Below are positions 53,777 to 64,000 of a stretch of 64,000 bases of DNA, one piece after another (within the stretch, counting starts at the first letter, position 1; every line of letters starts with the position of its first letter). Location of the stretch: assembly GCF_009928525.1 (NCBI RefSeq), contig NZ_JAABOK010000001.1:558001-622000 (forward strand). The letters are read 5' to 3'. The position numbers and the translations under genes were made by a program. The DNA comes from Chitinophaga solisilvae. GTDB lineage: Bacteria; Bacteroidota; Bacteroidia; Chitinophagales; Chitinophagaceae. The notes below the pieces were generated by a model, which did no database searches, was not told the DNA's origin, and worked only from the letters and a program-made list of their open reading frames with translations.

Positions 53777-56700
53777 TTATCTTATCACGGTCACTTCGCC
53801 TTTGATGACATTGGAGGCGCCGCCGGCTGATTTCTTGTAGGTCAGCCACCATACATAGGTGCCAACATCTACAGGAACGCCTTTGTATTTGCCATCCCAT
53901 CCTCTGTGGCTGTCAGAAGAGATGAAGATCAGTTCACCCCAACGGTTGAAGATGCGGAGTTCGTATTCGAACATCGGGCCTCTTACTATTGGTCTGAAGA
54001 AATCGTTTCTGCCATCGCCGTTCGGAGAGAACACGTTCGGGAATTGTGGTTTCGGTTCGCACGCTGTAAAGTTAACTGTGATAGCATCGGTAGCGCTGCC
54101 GCAATCGTTGAATACAGTTACTGTGTAAGTGCCGCCGTTGGTCACCTGCAGTGTTGGGCCTGACTGGCCGTTATCCCAGCGTACTCCGGTGATACCGCCG
54201 CCTTCAGCGCGCAGCGTCAGCGTTTCGCCTTTACACATAACGGTGTCGTTACCCAGGTTGATTTTTGGTACGCCGGTGATATTTACCCTTACGCTGTCGA
54301 GGATTACACGTTGACAGAATCTGTCCATCACAGCCAGTTTGTATTTGCCGGCCTGTGTAACTCTCTTCACAGGGTTGGTATCGCCGTCGTTCCACAGATA
54401 GGAGATAGCATCCGGGTTGGAGCCGTCGAAGGTAACGGTGCCGTCAGGGCAGATGTTTCTGTCTGGTCCCAGATCCAGGGTGATACCTGGTTTCAGTCTT
54501 ACGTTTACGGTATCTCTAACCACGCAGTTGTCTCTGCTGACAGCTACCCAGTATCCGCCTGGTTTGTTAACCACGATGGAGTTGCCGGTTTCGCCTGTCT
54601 GCCATTGTATGCGGCCGCCGTTTGAGTTCACGGTGAGCATGATGGACTGGTCAGGGCAGATAGCCGTATCGCGGCTAAGGCTGATATCCGGTGGAGGATT
54701 CACGCTTACTTTCACCGTATCGATGGTGATGCAGGCGCTCTTCATCACTTTCACCCAGAATTCTTCCTGTGTGCTTACCAGAATAGATGGAGTAGTAGCG
54801 CCATTGCTCCAGAGGTAAGTAGCGCCATCCACGTATGCATCCAGTTTAACGGACTGGCCGCGGCAGATGGTGGTATCAGGGATGGTTACCAGCGGAGTAG
54901 GAATGAGGCCTACTTTAATGGTATCGGTCGTGATACACTGGCCGTTGCTCACGCTTACCCAGTAAGTACCGGCTTCCGTGATCTTGATGCGCTGTGTGGT
55001 TTCGCCGGTAGACCATCTGATGGTGTAGGCGAAGTTGGTAGCGCCTGCATCCAGTACCAGGCTGTTGCCGCCGCAGATAGTGGTATCCTTTCCGAGATTC
55101 ACCATTGGTTGCTGGATGTAGTTGAGTTTGTAAGTCATGGTATCAGAAGAGCAACCTGTTTTACCATCGGTGATGATAAAGGAGGCAGAAGTAGCGCCGT
55201 TCAGGTTGAACTGATTGCTGTTTTGTGTGATTGGCAGGCCGGTTACTGCGTTGGATGGCGTAACGGCTACCAGGGTGAATGATGGCATGGAAATGTTGCC
55301 TACCGGTTGCAGTGCTATCCGTGGATTATCGGAGCAGTTAACAGGCAGGGTAGCTTCCAGCTGCGGTTTAGGACAAGGCATGATGATCACGCGCTGGATA
55401 ACATCGTTGGCTTTATTGCCGCAGGCATCCATGATTGTCCATCTTCTGATGATCGTATAGCCGTTACAGATATCTTTCACGAACGGATCTTCACTATAAA
55501 TTGCTTTTTTCGGGAAGGACGGATCGCAGTTATCTGTTGCAGACAATACCGGTGGCGCAGGGATTTTATCCTGGCAGTAGATAGTCACATTTGCCGGAGC
55601 AGGCATGATTACCGGTCTGGTAGTGTCTGTTACGGTGATTACCTGTCTGATTACCGCTTTGTTGTCACACGCATCGGTAGCGGTCCAGGTTCTGATGATA
55701 CGGTAGGTATTACCGCAAGCGCCAGGGATTGTTTCTGTGGTAGTCTGACGGATGATGGACAGGCCGTTGCCAGGTGTGCTGCAGTTATCCGTAGCTGTTA
55801 CATCGGTAGCAGGTTTCGGAATATCATCGCAGTTCACGGTGGTATCTGCAGGAGGCAGCACGGTGAATACCGGTCTGGTGGTATCCTGAACTGTGATGGT
55901 CTGCTGCATGGTAGCTTTGTTGCCACATTCGTCGGTGGCTGTCCAGGTGCGGATTTCCAGGTAGCTGGCTGCGCACTTGGAGCCTGGTAATTTCTGTGTT
56001 TTAGAGCTGGTCATCACCTGTACATTACCGGAACAGTTGTCTGTAGCCGTAATGTTTGGCCATGCCGGCACCTTATCACAATCAACGGTTACGTCAGCAG
56101 GAGCTGGCACAGAGAATACCGGTCTGGTCGTATCCTGTACCCTGATGATCTGTTGTACAGTGTTACCGTTACCGCATTCATCCAGCGCAGTCCATTTGCG
56201 GAAGATGATGTAATTGTTGGCGCACAGTTTCGGATTGCGCACGATGGAATCTCTTGGTATCACAGTGATTACACCCGGCGTACAGTTGTCGCTTGCTGTG
56301 AGGTTGATTCCGGAAGGAATGTTGTCACAGTTTACGGTGGCATCTGCCGGAGGCTGCATGGTGAATACCGGTGCAGACATATCTTTCACTGTGATGATCT
56401 GTGTGAGCGTTACGCCGGTGTTGCAGTAATCTTTCGCGGTCCAGGTACGGATCAGCTGATAATTATTACCACAGGCACCGGGGATGTCTTTGCGGGTTTC
56501 TACCACTGGGATCGTGATAAGACCGGCGCAATCATCTTTAGCTGTCAGATCAGTTTTAGCAGGTACTTTATCGCAATCTACGGTGATGTCAGCAGGAGCG
56601 GCAGTAGTGAATACCGGCGCTTTGGTGTCAGTCACGGTGATGGTCTGCGATGCGGTAGCTGTCAGGCCGCACTTATCTATCGCCGTCCAGGTACGGGTAA

Positions 56701-59700
56701 TAGTAGTCAGACATGGAGATGTTACTACTGTTACGTCGTTATAGGTTACGTTCAGCAGCACATCATCGTAAGGTGCATGGCTGAATACCGGCTTACCGAA
56801 GAGGGTAGTGTAGTCTTTACCGCTGACGCATTCCGTAGTTACAGGGTCCGGAATGAAAGTCGTGAACGGAGCTTTGATGACAACGGTGATTTTCACCACG
56901 TTGCTGATGTTGTTGATACATGCGCCGGAGGCAACGATCCTTCTGTACCAGGTATCTGCGGAAAGCAGGCCAGGCTGGTAAGTAGCGTTGGTAGCGCCGT
57001 TAATATTGGTAAACGGTCCGCCTGCGCCGGCAGTGCTTTGCTGCCATTGGTAGGTGTAGGTGCCGTTACCGCCGCTTAACGCGTTGCTGCTTAATGCAGC
57101 CGGTGTTTCGGTAACACATACCGTCTGGTTAGCCTGGATGATGTTGTTCAATACAGGTTTACGGTTAATCAGCGTAACGCTGGAGCTGGTAGCGGCGCAT
57201 TTACCGTTACTTACCACCCATGTCAGCTGAGCTGTTTCACCTGCAGGAACAGTAACCAGTGCATTGCTGTCTGACGGGTTGCTGATGGTGACAGGCAGTA
57301 TATTACTGCTGGTGATCACCCATACGCCTTTGGCGCCTGGTACGCCAGGGCTGCTGGCTTTCATTCTGAAGGTATCCACGTTGCAGTGTTCCTGGTCAGG
57401 ACCGGCATATGCTGCAACCGGAGCTTTGTAATTGATGAGGGTCACATCGTCCCAGGTAGCGCTGCAGGTACCGTTGGTAACTGTCCAGCGGAGCGTAACA
57501 GTGTCGCCCGGTTCTACGTTGACACCTGATTGGTGATTATTGATATTTCTGATGATAGCGGTTCCTTTAATAATGGACCAGAAGCCTTTCGCGCTTGAAA
57601 CGCTCGGTGCATCTGCGTGCATGATAAAGTCGCTCAGCTGGTTACATGCTTCCTGATCCTTACCGGCATTGGCCGCACTGGCTTTTGCATAGTTAATCAG
57701 GGTAACCTGGCTGGAAGAGCTGATACAATCCCCGTTGGTGATAGTCCATTTCAGGATAACGGTATCGCCTACAGGAACCGTAACGGCTGTCTGCGGGTTA
57801 TTTTTATCCTTGATGGTTGCTCTGCCTGGTATTCTGCTGATATCAGTCCAGGTGCCTGTTGCACTGGATGAACCAGGAGCATTGGCCGCCATGGTGAAAT
57901 CGGCGCTGCTGTTACATTTTTCCTGAGAAGGACCAGCAGCAGCCACCGCAGCCGCTTTGTAGTTGATAATAGTTACCCTGCTGAAAGTAGAGTCGCAGAC
58001 GCCGTTGGCAATAGACCACTGCAGTATTACAGTGTCGCCTACCGGAACGGTTACAGCGGTGAGCGGGTTGGTCAGGGATTTGATTTTAGCCCTGCCCGGT
58101 ACACGGCTGATGTCTTTCCACATGCCTGTAGCAGTAGCTACGCTTGGCTTGTTGGCGTTCATGTAGAAATCATCTGTCTGGTTACATGCTTTCTGGTCAG
58201 GACCAGCATTCGCTTTTTCAGCAACTGCGTAGTTGGTGATTTTGATAGTAGCGGAAGTAGAGTCGCACACACCATTGGAAACCTTCCAGGTGAACGGCAC
58301 GGTTAAACCAGCCGGTACAAACACTTTCGCAGATGGATCATTGATGTTGGAGATAGTCACACCGGTAGTAGCCGGGAATGACCAGGTGCCTTTTGCACCT
58401 ACTGCACCAGGATTGTTACCGGTTAAGATAAAGTTAGGTTCATTACAATGCTCCTGATCTTTACCCACAGTAGCTTTCGCCGGTACTGCGTAGTTGGTGA
58501 TTTTGATAGTAGCGGTAGTAGAGTCGCACACACCATTGGAAACCTTCCAGGTGAATGAAACGGTTAAACCAGCCGGAACAATCACCTTAGCAGCCGGATT
58601 ATTAGGATCAGAGATAGTCACACCCGGAGTAGCCGGGAATGACCAGGTACCTTTAGCACCTACCGCACCAGGATTGTTACCCGTTAAGATGAAGGCAGAA
58701 TCATTACAATGAATCTGGTCTTTACCCACGGTAGCTTTCGCCGGCATTGCGTAGTTGGTGATTTTGATAGTAGCGGTAGTAGAGTCGCACACACCGTTGG
58801 AAATCTTCCAGGTGAATGGAACTGTTAAGCCAGCCGGCACGATCACTTTCGCAGATGGATCATTAACATTGGAGATAGTGACACCGGTAGTAGCCGGGAA
58901 TGACCAGGTACCTTTTGCACCTACCGCACCAGGATTGTTACCCGTTAAGATGAAGGCAGAATCATTACAATGAATCTGGTCTTTACCTACGGTAGCTTTT
59001 GCCGGTACTGCGTAGTTAGTGATTTTGATAGTAGCGGTAGTAGAGTCGCACACACCGTTGGAAACTTTCCAGGTGAATGGCACTGTTAAACCAGCAGGAA
59101 CAATCACCTTCGCAGATGGATCATTAATATTGGAGATAGTGACACCGGTAGTAGCCGGGAATGACCAGGTACCTTTTGCACCTACCGCACCAGGATTGTT
59201 ACCCGTTAAGATGAAGGCAGAATCATTACAATGAATCTGGTCTTTACCAACGGTAGCTTTCGCTGGTACTGCGTAGTTAGTGATTTTAATAGTAGCGGTA
59301 GTAGAGTCGCACACACCATTGGAAACCTTCCAGGTGAATGGAACTGTTAAACCAGCCGGAACAATCACTTTCGCAGATGGATCATTAACATTGGAGATAG
59401 TCACGCCGGTAGTAGCCGGGAATGACCAGGTGCCTTTTGCACCTACTGCACCAGGATTGTTACCTGTTAAGATGAAGGCAGAATCATTACAATGAATCTG
59501 GTCTTTACCTACGGTAGCTTTCGCCGGTACTGCGTAGTTGGTGATTTTAATAGTAGCGGTAGTAGAGTCACACACACCGTTGGACACTTTCCAGGTGAAT
59601 GGAACTGTTAAACCGGCCGGCACGATCACTTTCGCAGATGGATCATTAACATTAGATATAGTCACACCAGTGGTAGCCGGGAATGACCAGGTGCCTTTAG

Positions 59701-62700
59701 CACCTACTGCACCAGGATTGTTACCCGTTAAGATGAAGGCAGAATCATTACAATGAATCTGGTCTTTACCAACGGTAGCTTTCGCTGGTACTGCATAGTT
59801 GGTGATTTTGATAGTAGCGGTAGTAGAGTCGCACACACCGTTGGAGATCTTCCAGGTGAATGGCACTGTCAGACCAGCCGGAACGATCACTTTCGCCGCC
59901 GGATCGTTACGATCGGAGATCGTCACGCCGGTAGTAGCCGGGAATGACCATGTACCTTTAGCACCATACACAACCGGTCTGTTACCGGTGAGGGTGAAGG
60001 CAGAGTCATTACAATGAATCTGGTCTTTACCTACAATAGCTTTATCAGGTTGCGCATAGTTGGTGATTTTGATAGTAGCGGTAGTAGAGTCGCACACACC
60101 GTTGGACACTTTCCAGGTGAATGGCACTGTCAGACCAGCCGGCACAATCACTTTCGCAGATGGATCATTAACATTGGAGATAGTCACACCAGGCGTAGCA
60201 GGGTAGGACCATGTACCTTTTGCACCCACTGCACCAGGATTGTTACCTGTTAAGATGAAGGCAGAGTCATTACAATGAATCTGGTCTTTACCCACGGTAG
60301 CTTTTGCTGGTACTGCGTAGTTGGTAAGTTTAATTGTAGCGGTAGTAGAGTCGCACACACCGTTGGACACTTTCCAGGTGAATGAAACTGTCAGACCAGC
60401 CGGAACGATCACTTTAGCAGATGGATCATTAGGATTAGAGATAGTCACACCTGGTGTAACAGGGAATGACCAGGTACCTTTTGCACCCACTGCACCAGGA
60501 TTGTTACCCGTTAAGATGAAGGCAGAGTCATTACAATGAATCTGGTCTTTACCAACGGTAGCTTTCGCCGGTACTGCGTAGTTGGTGATTTTGATAGTAG
60601 CGGTAGTAGAGTCGCACACACCGTTGGAAACTTTCCAGGTGAATGGTACTGTTAAACCAGCCGGAACAATCACTTTCGCCGCCGGATCATTAACATTAGA
60701 GATCGTCACGCCGGTAGTAGCCGGGAATGACCAGGTACCTTTAGCACCTACTGCACCAGGATTATTACCTGTTAAGATGAAGGCAGAATCATTACAATGA
60801 ATCTGGTCTTTACCTACGGTAGCTTTCGCCGGTACAGCGTAGTTGGTGATTTTGATAGTAGCGGTAGTAGAGTCACACACACCATTGGAAACCTTCCAGG
60901 TGAATGGCACTGTTAAACCAGCCGGTACGATCACTTTCGCAGATGGATCATTAACATTGGAGATCGTCACGCCGGTAGTAGCCGGGAATGACCAGGTACC
61001 TTTAGCACCTACTGCACCAGGATTATTACCCGTTAAGATGAAGGCAGAATCATTACAATGAATCTGTTCTTTACCAACGGTAGCTTTCGCTGGTACTGCA
61101 TAGTTGGTGATTTTGATAGTAGCGGAAGTAGAGTCGCACACACCGTTGGACACTTTCCAGGTGAATGAAACTGTCAGACCAGCCGGAACAATCACTTTAG
61201 CAGATGGATCATTAACATTAGATATAGTCACACCCGATGTAACAGGGAATGACCAGGTTCCTTTAGCACCTATTGCACCAGGATTGTTACCGGTTAAGAT
61301 GAAGGCAGAATCATTACAATGAATCTGATCTTTACCTACTATGGCAACTGCTGGTACTGCGTAGTTGGTGATTTTGATAGTAGCGGTAGTAGAGTCACAC
61401 ACACCATTGGAGATCTTCCAGGTGAATGGCACTGTCAGACCAGCTGGTACAATCACTTTCGCCGCCGGATCATTAACATTAGAGATAGTCACACCAGGCG
61501 TAGCCGGGAATGACCAGGTACCTTTAGCACCTACCGCACCAGGATTGTTACCTGTTAAGATGAAGGCAGAATCATTACAATGAATCTGGTCTTTACCTAC
61601 GGCAGCTTTCGCTGGTAATGCGTAGTTGGTGAGTTTAATTGTAGCGGTAGTAGAGTCGCACACACCGTTGGACACTTTCCAGGTGAATGAAACTGTCAGA
61701 CCAGCCGGAACAATCACTTTAGCAGATGGATCATTAACATTAGATATAGTCACACCCGATGTAACAGGGAATGACCAGGTTCCTTTAGCACCTACTGCAC
61801 CAGGATTGTTACCAGTTAAGATGAAGGCAGAATCATTACAATGAATCTGGTCTTTACCTACTGTGGCAACTGCCGGTACTGCATAGTTAGTGATTTTGAT
61901 AGTAGCGGTAGTAGAGTCACACACACCATTGGAGATTTTCCAGGTGAATGGAACTGTTAAACCAGCCGGAACAATCACTTTCGCAGATGGATCATTAACA
62001 TTGGAGATAGTCACACCCGGTGTAACAGGGAATGACCATGTTCCTTTAGCACCTACTGCACCAGGATTGTTGCCCGTTAAGATGAAGGCAGAATCATTAC
62101 AATGAATCTGGTCTTTACCTACTGTGGCAACTGCCGGTACTGCGTAGTTGGTGATTTTGATAGTAGCGGTAGTAGAGTCGCACACACCATTGGAAACCTT
62201 CCAGGTGAATGGAACTGTTAAACCAGCCGGAACGATCACCTTCGCTGCCGGATCATTAACATTGGAGATAGTCACGCCGGTAGTAGCCGGGAATGACCAG
62301 GTACCTTTTGCACCTACCGCACCAGGATTGTTACCAGTTAAGATGAAGGCAGAATCATTACAATGAATCTGGTCTTTACCTACTGTGGCAACTGCCGGTA
62401 CAGCGTAGTTGGTGATTTTGATAGTAGCAGTAGTAGAGTCGCACACACCATTGGAAACCTTCCAGGTGAATGGCACTGTCAGACCAGCTGGTACAATCAC
62501 TTTCGCCGCCGGATCATTAACATTAGAGATAGTCACGCCGGTAGTAGCCGGGAATGACCAGGTACCTTTAGCACCTACCGCACCAGGATTGTTACCTGTT
62601 AAGATAAAGGCAGAATCATTACAATGAATCTGGTCTTTACCTACTGTGGCAACTGCCGGTACAGCGTAGTTGGTGATTTTGATAGTAGCGGTAGTAGAGT

Positions 62701-64000
62701 CACACACACCATTGGAAACTTTCCAGGTGAATGGTACTGTCAGGCCAGCCGGAACAATCACTTTCGCAGATGGGTCATTAACATTGGAGATAGTCACACC
62801 AGGCGTAGCAGGGTAGGACCATGTACCTTTTGCACCCACAGCACCAGGATTGTTACCAGTTAAGATGAAGGCAGAATCATTACAATGAATCTGGTCCTTA
62901 CCTACGGTAGCTTTCGCTGGTAATGCGTAGTTGGTGAGTTTAATTGTAGCGGTAGTAGAGTCGCACACGCCGTTGGAAATCTTCCAGGTGAATGAAACGG
63001 TTAAACCAGCCGGAACGATCACTTTAGCAGATGGATCATTAACATTAGATATAGTCACACCCGGTGTAACAGGGAATGACCAGGTACCTTTAGCACCTAC
63101 TGCGCCAGGATTGTTACCTGTTAAGATGAAGGCAGAGTCATTACAATGAATCTGGTCTTTACCAACGGTGGCAACTGCCGGTACTGCATAGTTAGTGATT
63201 TTGATAGTAGCGGTAGTAGAGTCGCATACACCATTGGAAATCTTCCAGGTGAATGGAACTGTTAAACCAGCCGGCACAATCACTTTCGCAGATGGATCAT
63301 TAATATTGGAGATAGTCACACCAGTGGTAGCCGGGAATGACCAGGTACCTTTAGCGCCTACTGCACCAGGATTGTTACCAGTCAAGATAAAGGCAGAATC
63401 ATTACAATGAATCTGGTCTTTACCAACGGTAGCTTTCGCCGGTACTGCGTAGTTGGTGATTTTGATAGTAGCGGTAGTAGAGTCACACACACCATTGGAA
63501 ACTTTCCAGGTGAATGGAACTGTCAGACCAGCCGGAACGATCACTTTCGCTGCCGGATCATTAACATTAGAGATAGTCACGCCAGTGGTAGCCGGGAATG
63601 ACCATGTTCCTTTAGCACCTACCGCACCAGGATTGTTACCAGTCAAGATGAAGGCAGAATCATTACAATGAATCTGGTCTTTACCAACGGTAGCTTTCGC
63701 CGGTACAGCGTAGTTAGTGATTTTGATAGTAGCGGTAGTAGAGTCACACACACCATTGGAAACCTTCCAGGTGAATGGCACTGTCAGACCAGCTGGTACA
63801 ATCACTTTCGCAGATGGATCATTAACATTAGATATAGTCACACCAGTGGTAGCCGGGAATGACCAGGTACCTTTAGCACCTACCGCACCAGGATTGTTAC
63901 CTGTTAAGATGAAGGCAGAATCATTACAATGAATCTGGTCTTTACCTACGGTGGCAACTGCCGGTACAGCGTAGTTGGTGATTTTGATAGTAGCGGTAGT
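53777..64000 (-). CDS. Giant repeat surface protein with type IX (CHU/gliding) C-terminal domain, 5' end beyond window
   Basis: More than 3400 residues; the frame is open to the right edge, so start and signal peptide are missing. Order from N- to C-terminus: near-identical 87-residue units (64000 to ~58230), four diverged units (~58230-57170), one Ig-like domain (~57170-56890, TYTYQWQQSTAG), about six HYR-like units (~56880-55360, 'PVFTV-x-PPADxTVxCD'), about six units with 'LGKDTTICxG...WSTGETTQ' (~55130-54060), and a gliding-motility/CHU C-terminal domain (~54055-53780, NVFSPNGDGRNDFF and FNRWGELIF) that targets proteins to the type IX secretion system. It is likely a cell-surface or secreted adhesin. 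Confidence 0.93.
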   Translation of the reverse strand, partial: TTATIKITNYAVPAVATVGKDQIHCNDSAFILTGNNPGAVGAKGTWSFPATTGVTISNVNDPSAKVIVPAGLTVPFTWKVSNGVCDSTTATIKITNYAVPAKATVGKDQIHCNDSAFILTGNNPGAVGAKGTWSFPATTGVTISNVNDPAAKVIVPAGLTVPFTWKVSNGVCDSTTATIKITNYAVPAKATVGKDQIHCNDSAFILTGNNPGAVGAKGTWSFPATTGVTISNINDPSAKVIVPAGLTVPFTWKISNGVCDSTTATIKITNYAVPAVATVGKDQIHCNDSAFILTGNNPGAVGAKGTWSFPVTPGVTISNVNDPSAKVIVPAGLTVSFTWKISNGVCDSTTATIKLTNYALPAKATVGKDQIHCNDSAFILTGNNPGAVGAKGTWSYPATPGVTISNVNDPSAKVIVPAGLTVPFTWKVSNGVCDSTTATIKITNYAVPAVATVGKDQIHCNDSAFILTGNNPGAVGAKGTWSFPATTGVTISNVNDPAAKVIVPAGLTVPFTWKVSNGVCDSTTATIKITNYAVPAVATVGKDQIHCNDSAFILTGNNPGAVGAKGTWSFPATTGVTISNVNDPAAKVIVPAGLTVPFTWKVSNGVCDSTTATIKITNYAVPAVATVGKDQIHCNDSAFILTGNNPGAVGAKGTWSFPVTPGVTISNVNDPSAKVIVPAGLTVPFTWKISNGVCDSTTATIKITNYAVPAVATVGKDQIHCNDSAFILTGNNPGAVGAKGTWSFPVTSGVTISNVNDPSAKVIVPAGLTVSFTWKVSNGVCDSTTATIKLTNYALPAKAAVGKDQIHCNDSAFILTGNNPGAVGAKGTWSFPATPGVTISNVNDPAAKVIVPAGLTVPFTWKISNGVCDSTTATIKITNYAVPAVAIVGKDQIHCNDSAFILTGNNPGAIGAKGTWSFPVTSGVTISNVNDPSAKVIVPAGLTVSFTWKVSNGVCDSTSATIKITNYAVPAKATVGKEQIHCNDSAFILTGNNPGAVGAKGTWSFPATTGVTISNVNDPSAKVIVPAGLTVPFTWKVSNGVCDSTTATIKITNYAVPAKATVGKDQIHCNDSAFILTGNNPGAVGAKGTWSFPATTGVTISNVNDPAAKVIVPAGLTVPFTWKVSNGVCDSTTATIKITNYAVPAKATVGKDQIHCNDSAFILTGNNPGAVGAKGTWSFPVTPGVTISNPNDPSAKVIVPAGLTVSFTWKVSNGVCDSTTATIKLTNYAVPAKATVGKDQIHCNDSAFILTGNNPGAVGAKGTWSYPATPGVTISNVNDPSAKVIVPAGLTVPFTWKVSNGVCDSTTATIKITNYAQPDKAIVGKDQIHCNDSAFTLTGNRPVVYGAKGTWSFPATTGVTISDRNDPAAKVIVPAGLTVPFTWKISNGVCDSTTATIKITNYAVPAKATVGKDQIHCNDSAFILTGNNPGAVGAKGTWSFPATTGVTISNVNDPSAKVIVPAGLTVPFTWKVSNGVCDSTTATIKITNYAVPAKATVGKDQIHCNDSAFILTGNNPGAVGAKGTWSFPATTGVTISNVNDPSAKVIVPAGLTVPFTWKVSNGVCDSTTATIKITNYAVPAKATVGKDQIHCNDSAFILTGNNPGAVGAKGTWSFPATTGVTISNINDPSAKVIVPAGLTVPFTWKVSNGVCDSTTATIKITNYAVPAKATVGKDQIHCNDSAFILTGNNPGAVGAKGTWSFPATTGVTISNVNDPSAKVIVPAGLTVPFTWKISNGVCDSTTATIKITNYAMPAKATVGKDQIHCNDSAFILTGNNPGAVGAKGTWSFPATPGVTISDPNNPAAKVIVPAGLTVSFTWKVSNGVCDSTTATIKITNYAVPAKATVGKDQEHCNEPNFILTGNNPGAVGAKGTWSFPATTGVTISNINDPSAKVFVPAGLTVPFTWKVSNGVCDSTSATIKITNYAVAEKANAGPDQKACNQTDDFYMNANKPSVATATGMWKDISRVPGRAKIKSLTNPLTAVTVPVGDTVILQWSIANGVCDSTFSRVTIINYKAAAVAAAGPSQEKCNSSADFTMAANAPGSSSATGTWTDISRIPGRATIKDKNNPQTAVTVPVGDTVILKWTITNGDCISSSSQVTLINYAKASAANAGKDQEACNQLSDFIMHADAPSVSSAKGFWSIIKGTAIIRNINNHQSGVNVEPGDTVTLRWTVTNGTCSATWDDVTLINYKAPVAAYAGPDQEHCNVDTFRMKASSPGVPGAKGVWVITSSNILPVTISNPSDSNALVTVPAGETAQLTWVVSNGKCAATSSSVTLINRKPVLNNIIQANQTVCVTETPAALSSNALSGGNGTYTYQWQQSTAGAGGPFTNINGATNATYQPGLLSADTWYRRIVASGACINNISNVVKITVVIKAPFTTFIPDPVTTECVSGKDYTTLFGKPVFSHAPYDDVLLNVTYNDVTVVTSPCLTTITRTWTAIDKCGLTATASQTITVTDTKAPVFTTAAPADITVDCDKVPAKTDLTAKDDCAGLITIPVVETRKDIPGACGNNYQLIRTWTAKDYCNTGVTLTQIITVKDMSAPVFTMQPPADATVNCDNIPSGINLTASDNCTPGVITVIPRDSIVRNPKLCANNYIIFRKWTALDECGNGNTVQQIIRVQDTTRPVFSVPAPADVTVDCDKVPAWPNITATDNCSGNVQVMTSSKTQKLPGSKCAASYLEIRTWTATDECGNKATMQQTITVQDTTRPVFTVLPPADTTVNCDDIPKPATDVTATDNCSTPGNGLSIIRQTTTETIPGACGNTYRIIRTWTATDACDNKAVIRQVITVTDTTRPVIMPAPANVTIYCQDKIPAPPVLSATDNCDPSFPKKAIYSEDPFVKDICNGYTIIRRWTIMDACGNKANDVIQRVIIMPCPKPQLEATLPVNCSDNPRIALQPVGNISMPSFTLVAVTPSNAVTGLPITQNSNQFNLNGATSASFIITDGKTGCSSDTMTYKLNYIQQPMVNLGKDTTICGGNSLVLDAGATNFAYTIRWSTGETTQRIKITEAGTYWVSVSNGQCITTDTIKVGLIPTPLVTIPDTTICRGQSVKLDAYVDGATYLWSNGATTPSILVSTQEEFWVKVMKSACITIDTVKVSVNPPPDISLSRDTAICPDQSIMLTVNSNGGRIQWQTGETGNSIVVNKPGGYWVAVSRDNCVVRDTVNVRLKPGITLDLGPDRNICPDGTVTFDGSNPDAISYLWNDGDTNPVKRVTQAGKYKLAVMDRFCQRVILDSVRVNITGVPKINLGNDTVMCKGETLTLRAEGGGITGVRWDNGQSGPTLQVTNGGTYTVTVFNDCGSATDAITVNFTACEPKPQFPNVFSPNGDGRNDFFRPIVRGPMFEYELRIFNRWGELIFISSDSHRGWDGKYKGVPVDVGTYVWWLTYKKSAGGASNVIKGEVTVIR
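58230..64000 (-). repeat. Tandem array of 22+ units of 261 bp
   Basis: In-frame tandem repeat within the giant gene, period exactly 261 bp (87 residues). Constant blocks include VGKDQIHCNDSAFILTGNNP and NGVCDSTTATIKITNYA; variation is limited to a few sites such as FPATTGV, FPVTPGV, YPATPGV and FPVTSGV. Each unit has two Cys. At least 22 full units lie in the window and the array continues past the edge. Confidence 0.95.

Noticed and set aside
58233..63932. About two dozen + strand ORFs of 71-79 residues at 261-bp intervals
   Set aside because: They are the antisense shadow of the tandem repeat in the giant minus-strand gene; identical spacing and composition come from the repeat itself.
58230..64000. 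CRISPR array
   Set aside because: Period is 261 bp with no repeat/spacer alternation, the array is in frame with a long protein, and no cas genes are present.

Overview
The window looks like chromosome from a member of the Bacteroidota, most likely Chitinophagaceae and close to Chitinophaga. The evidence is a giant surface protein with a gliding-motility/type IX secretion C-terminal domain, a DUF5686 outer-membrane protein, a TonB-dependent receptor with a carboxypeptidase-D-like N-terminus, a secreted GH20 hexosaminidase, lipoproteins, and promoters of the Bacteroidota form TTTG-N19-TAnnTTTG (perfect copy upstream of serA). The taxon is inferred from gene content; no rRNA or tRNA gene was seen.

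Layout. 0-8 kb: glycosyltransferase, acetyltransferase-nitrilase fusion, thiamine-binding-like protein, PH-domain membrane protein, YeiH-type transporter, SpmA/SpmB-like fusion, ychF. 8.1-15.1 kb: a retron cassette made of a WGR/HEAT-repeat protein, a winged-helix/SWIM zinc-finger protein, a structured ncRNA with a perfect 12-bp a1/a2 pair, and a retron reverse transcriptase. This matches the composition classed as type XIII retrons, whose mechanism is largely unknown. 15.4-27 kb: TonB receptor, methionine genes (metX, metZ) with an OsmC protein, DUF5686 protein, small membrane ORFs, an orphan lanthipeptide-like precursor, trhO. 27-39 kb: heavy-metal efflux region (RND pump, OprB-like porin, adaptor, TolC, histidine kinase/response regulator), an ABC-F protein and a DUF3347 lipoprotein. 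39.5-50.7 kb: SDR/AraC pair, thrS-infC, HEAT protein, PhnZ-like HD protein, cation diffusion facilitator, serine hydrolase, serA, a secreted protein of unknown function. 50.8-64 kb: GH20 hexosaminidase, a 99-residue protein, and the 3' part of a giant repeat protein (at least 22 near-identical 87-residue units) that runs off the right edge.

Between the genes lies a family of at least eleven long, nearly perfect palindromes plus shorter relatives. Their outer arms consist of tandem 7- or 8-bp units in several different alphabets, and their inner cores share GCGAAG/CTTCGC-rich sequence. They lie within a few bases of stop codons; in one case the perfect inverted repeat includes the last codons of both flanking genes. 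They bracket the retron cassette. This repeat family and the retron are the most interesting parts of the window.
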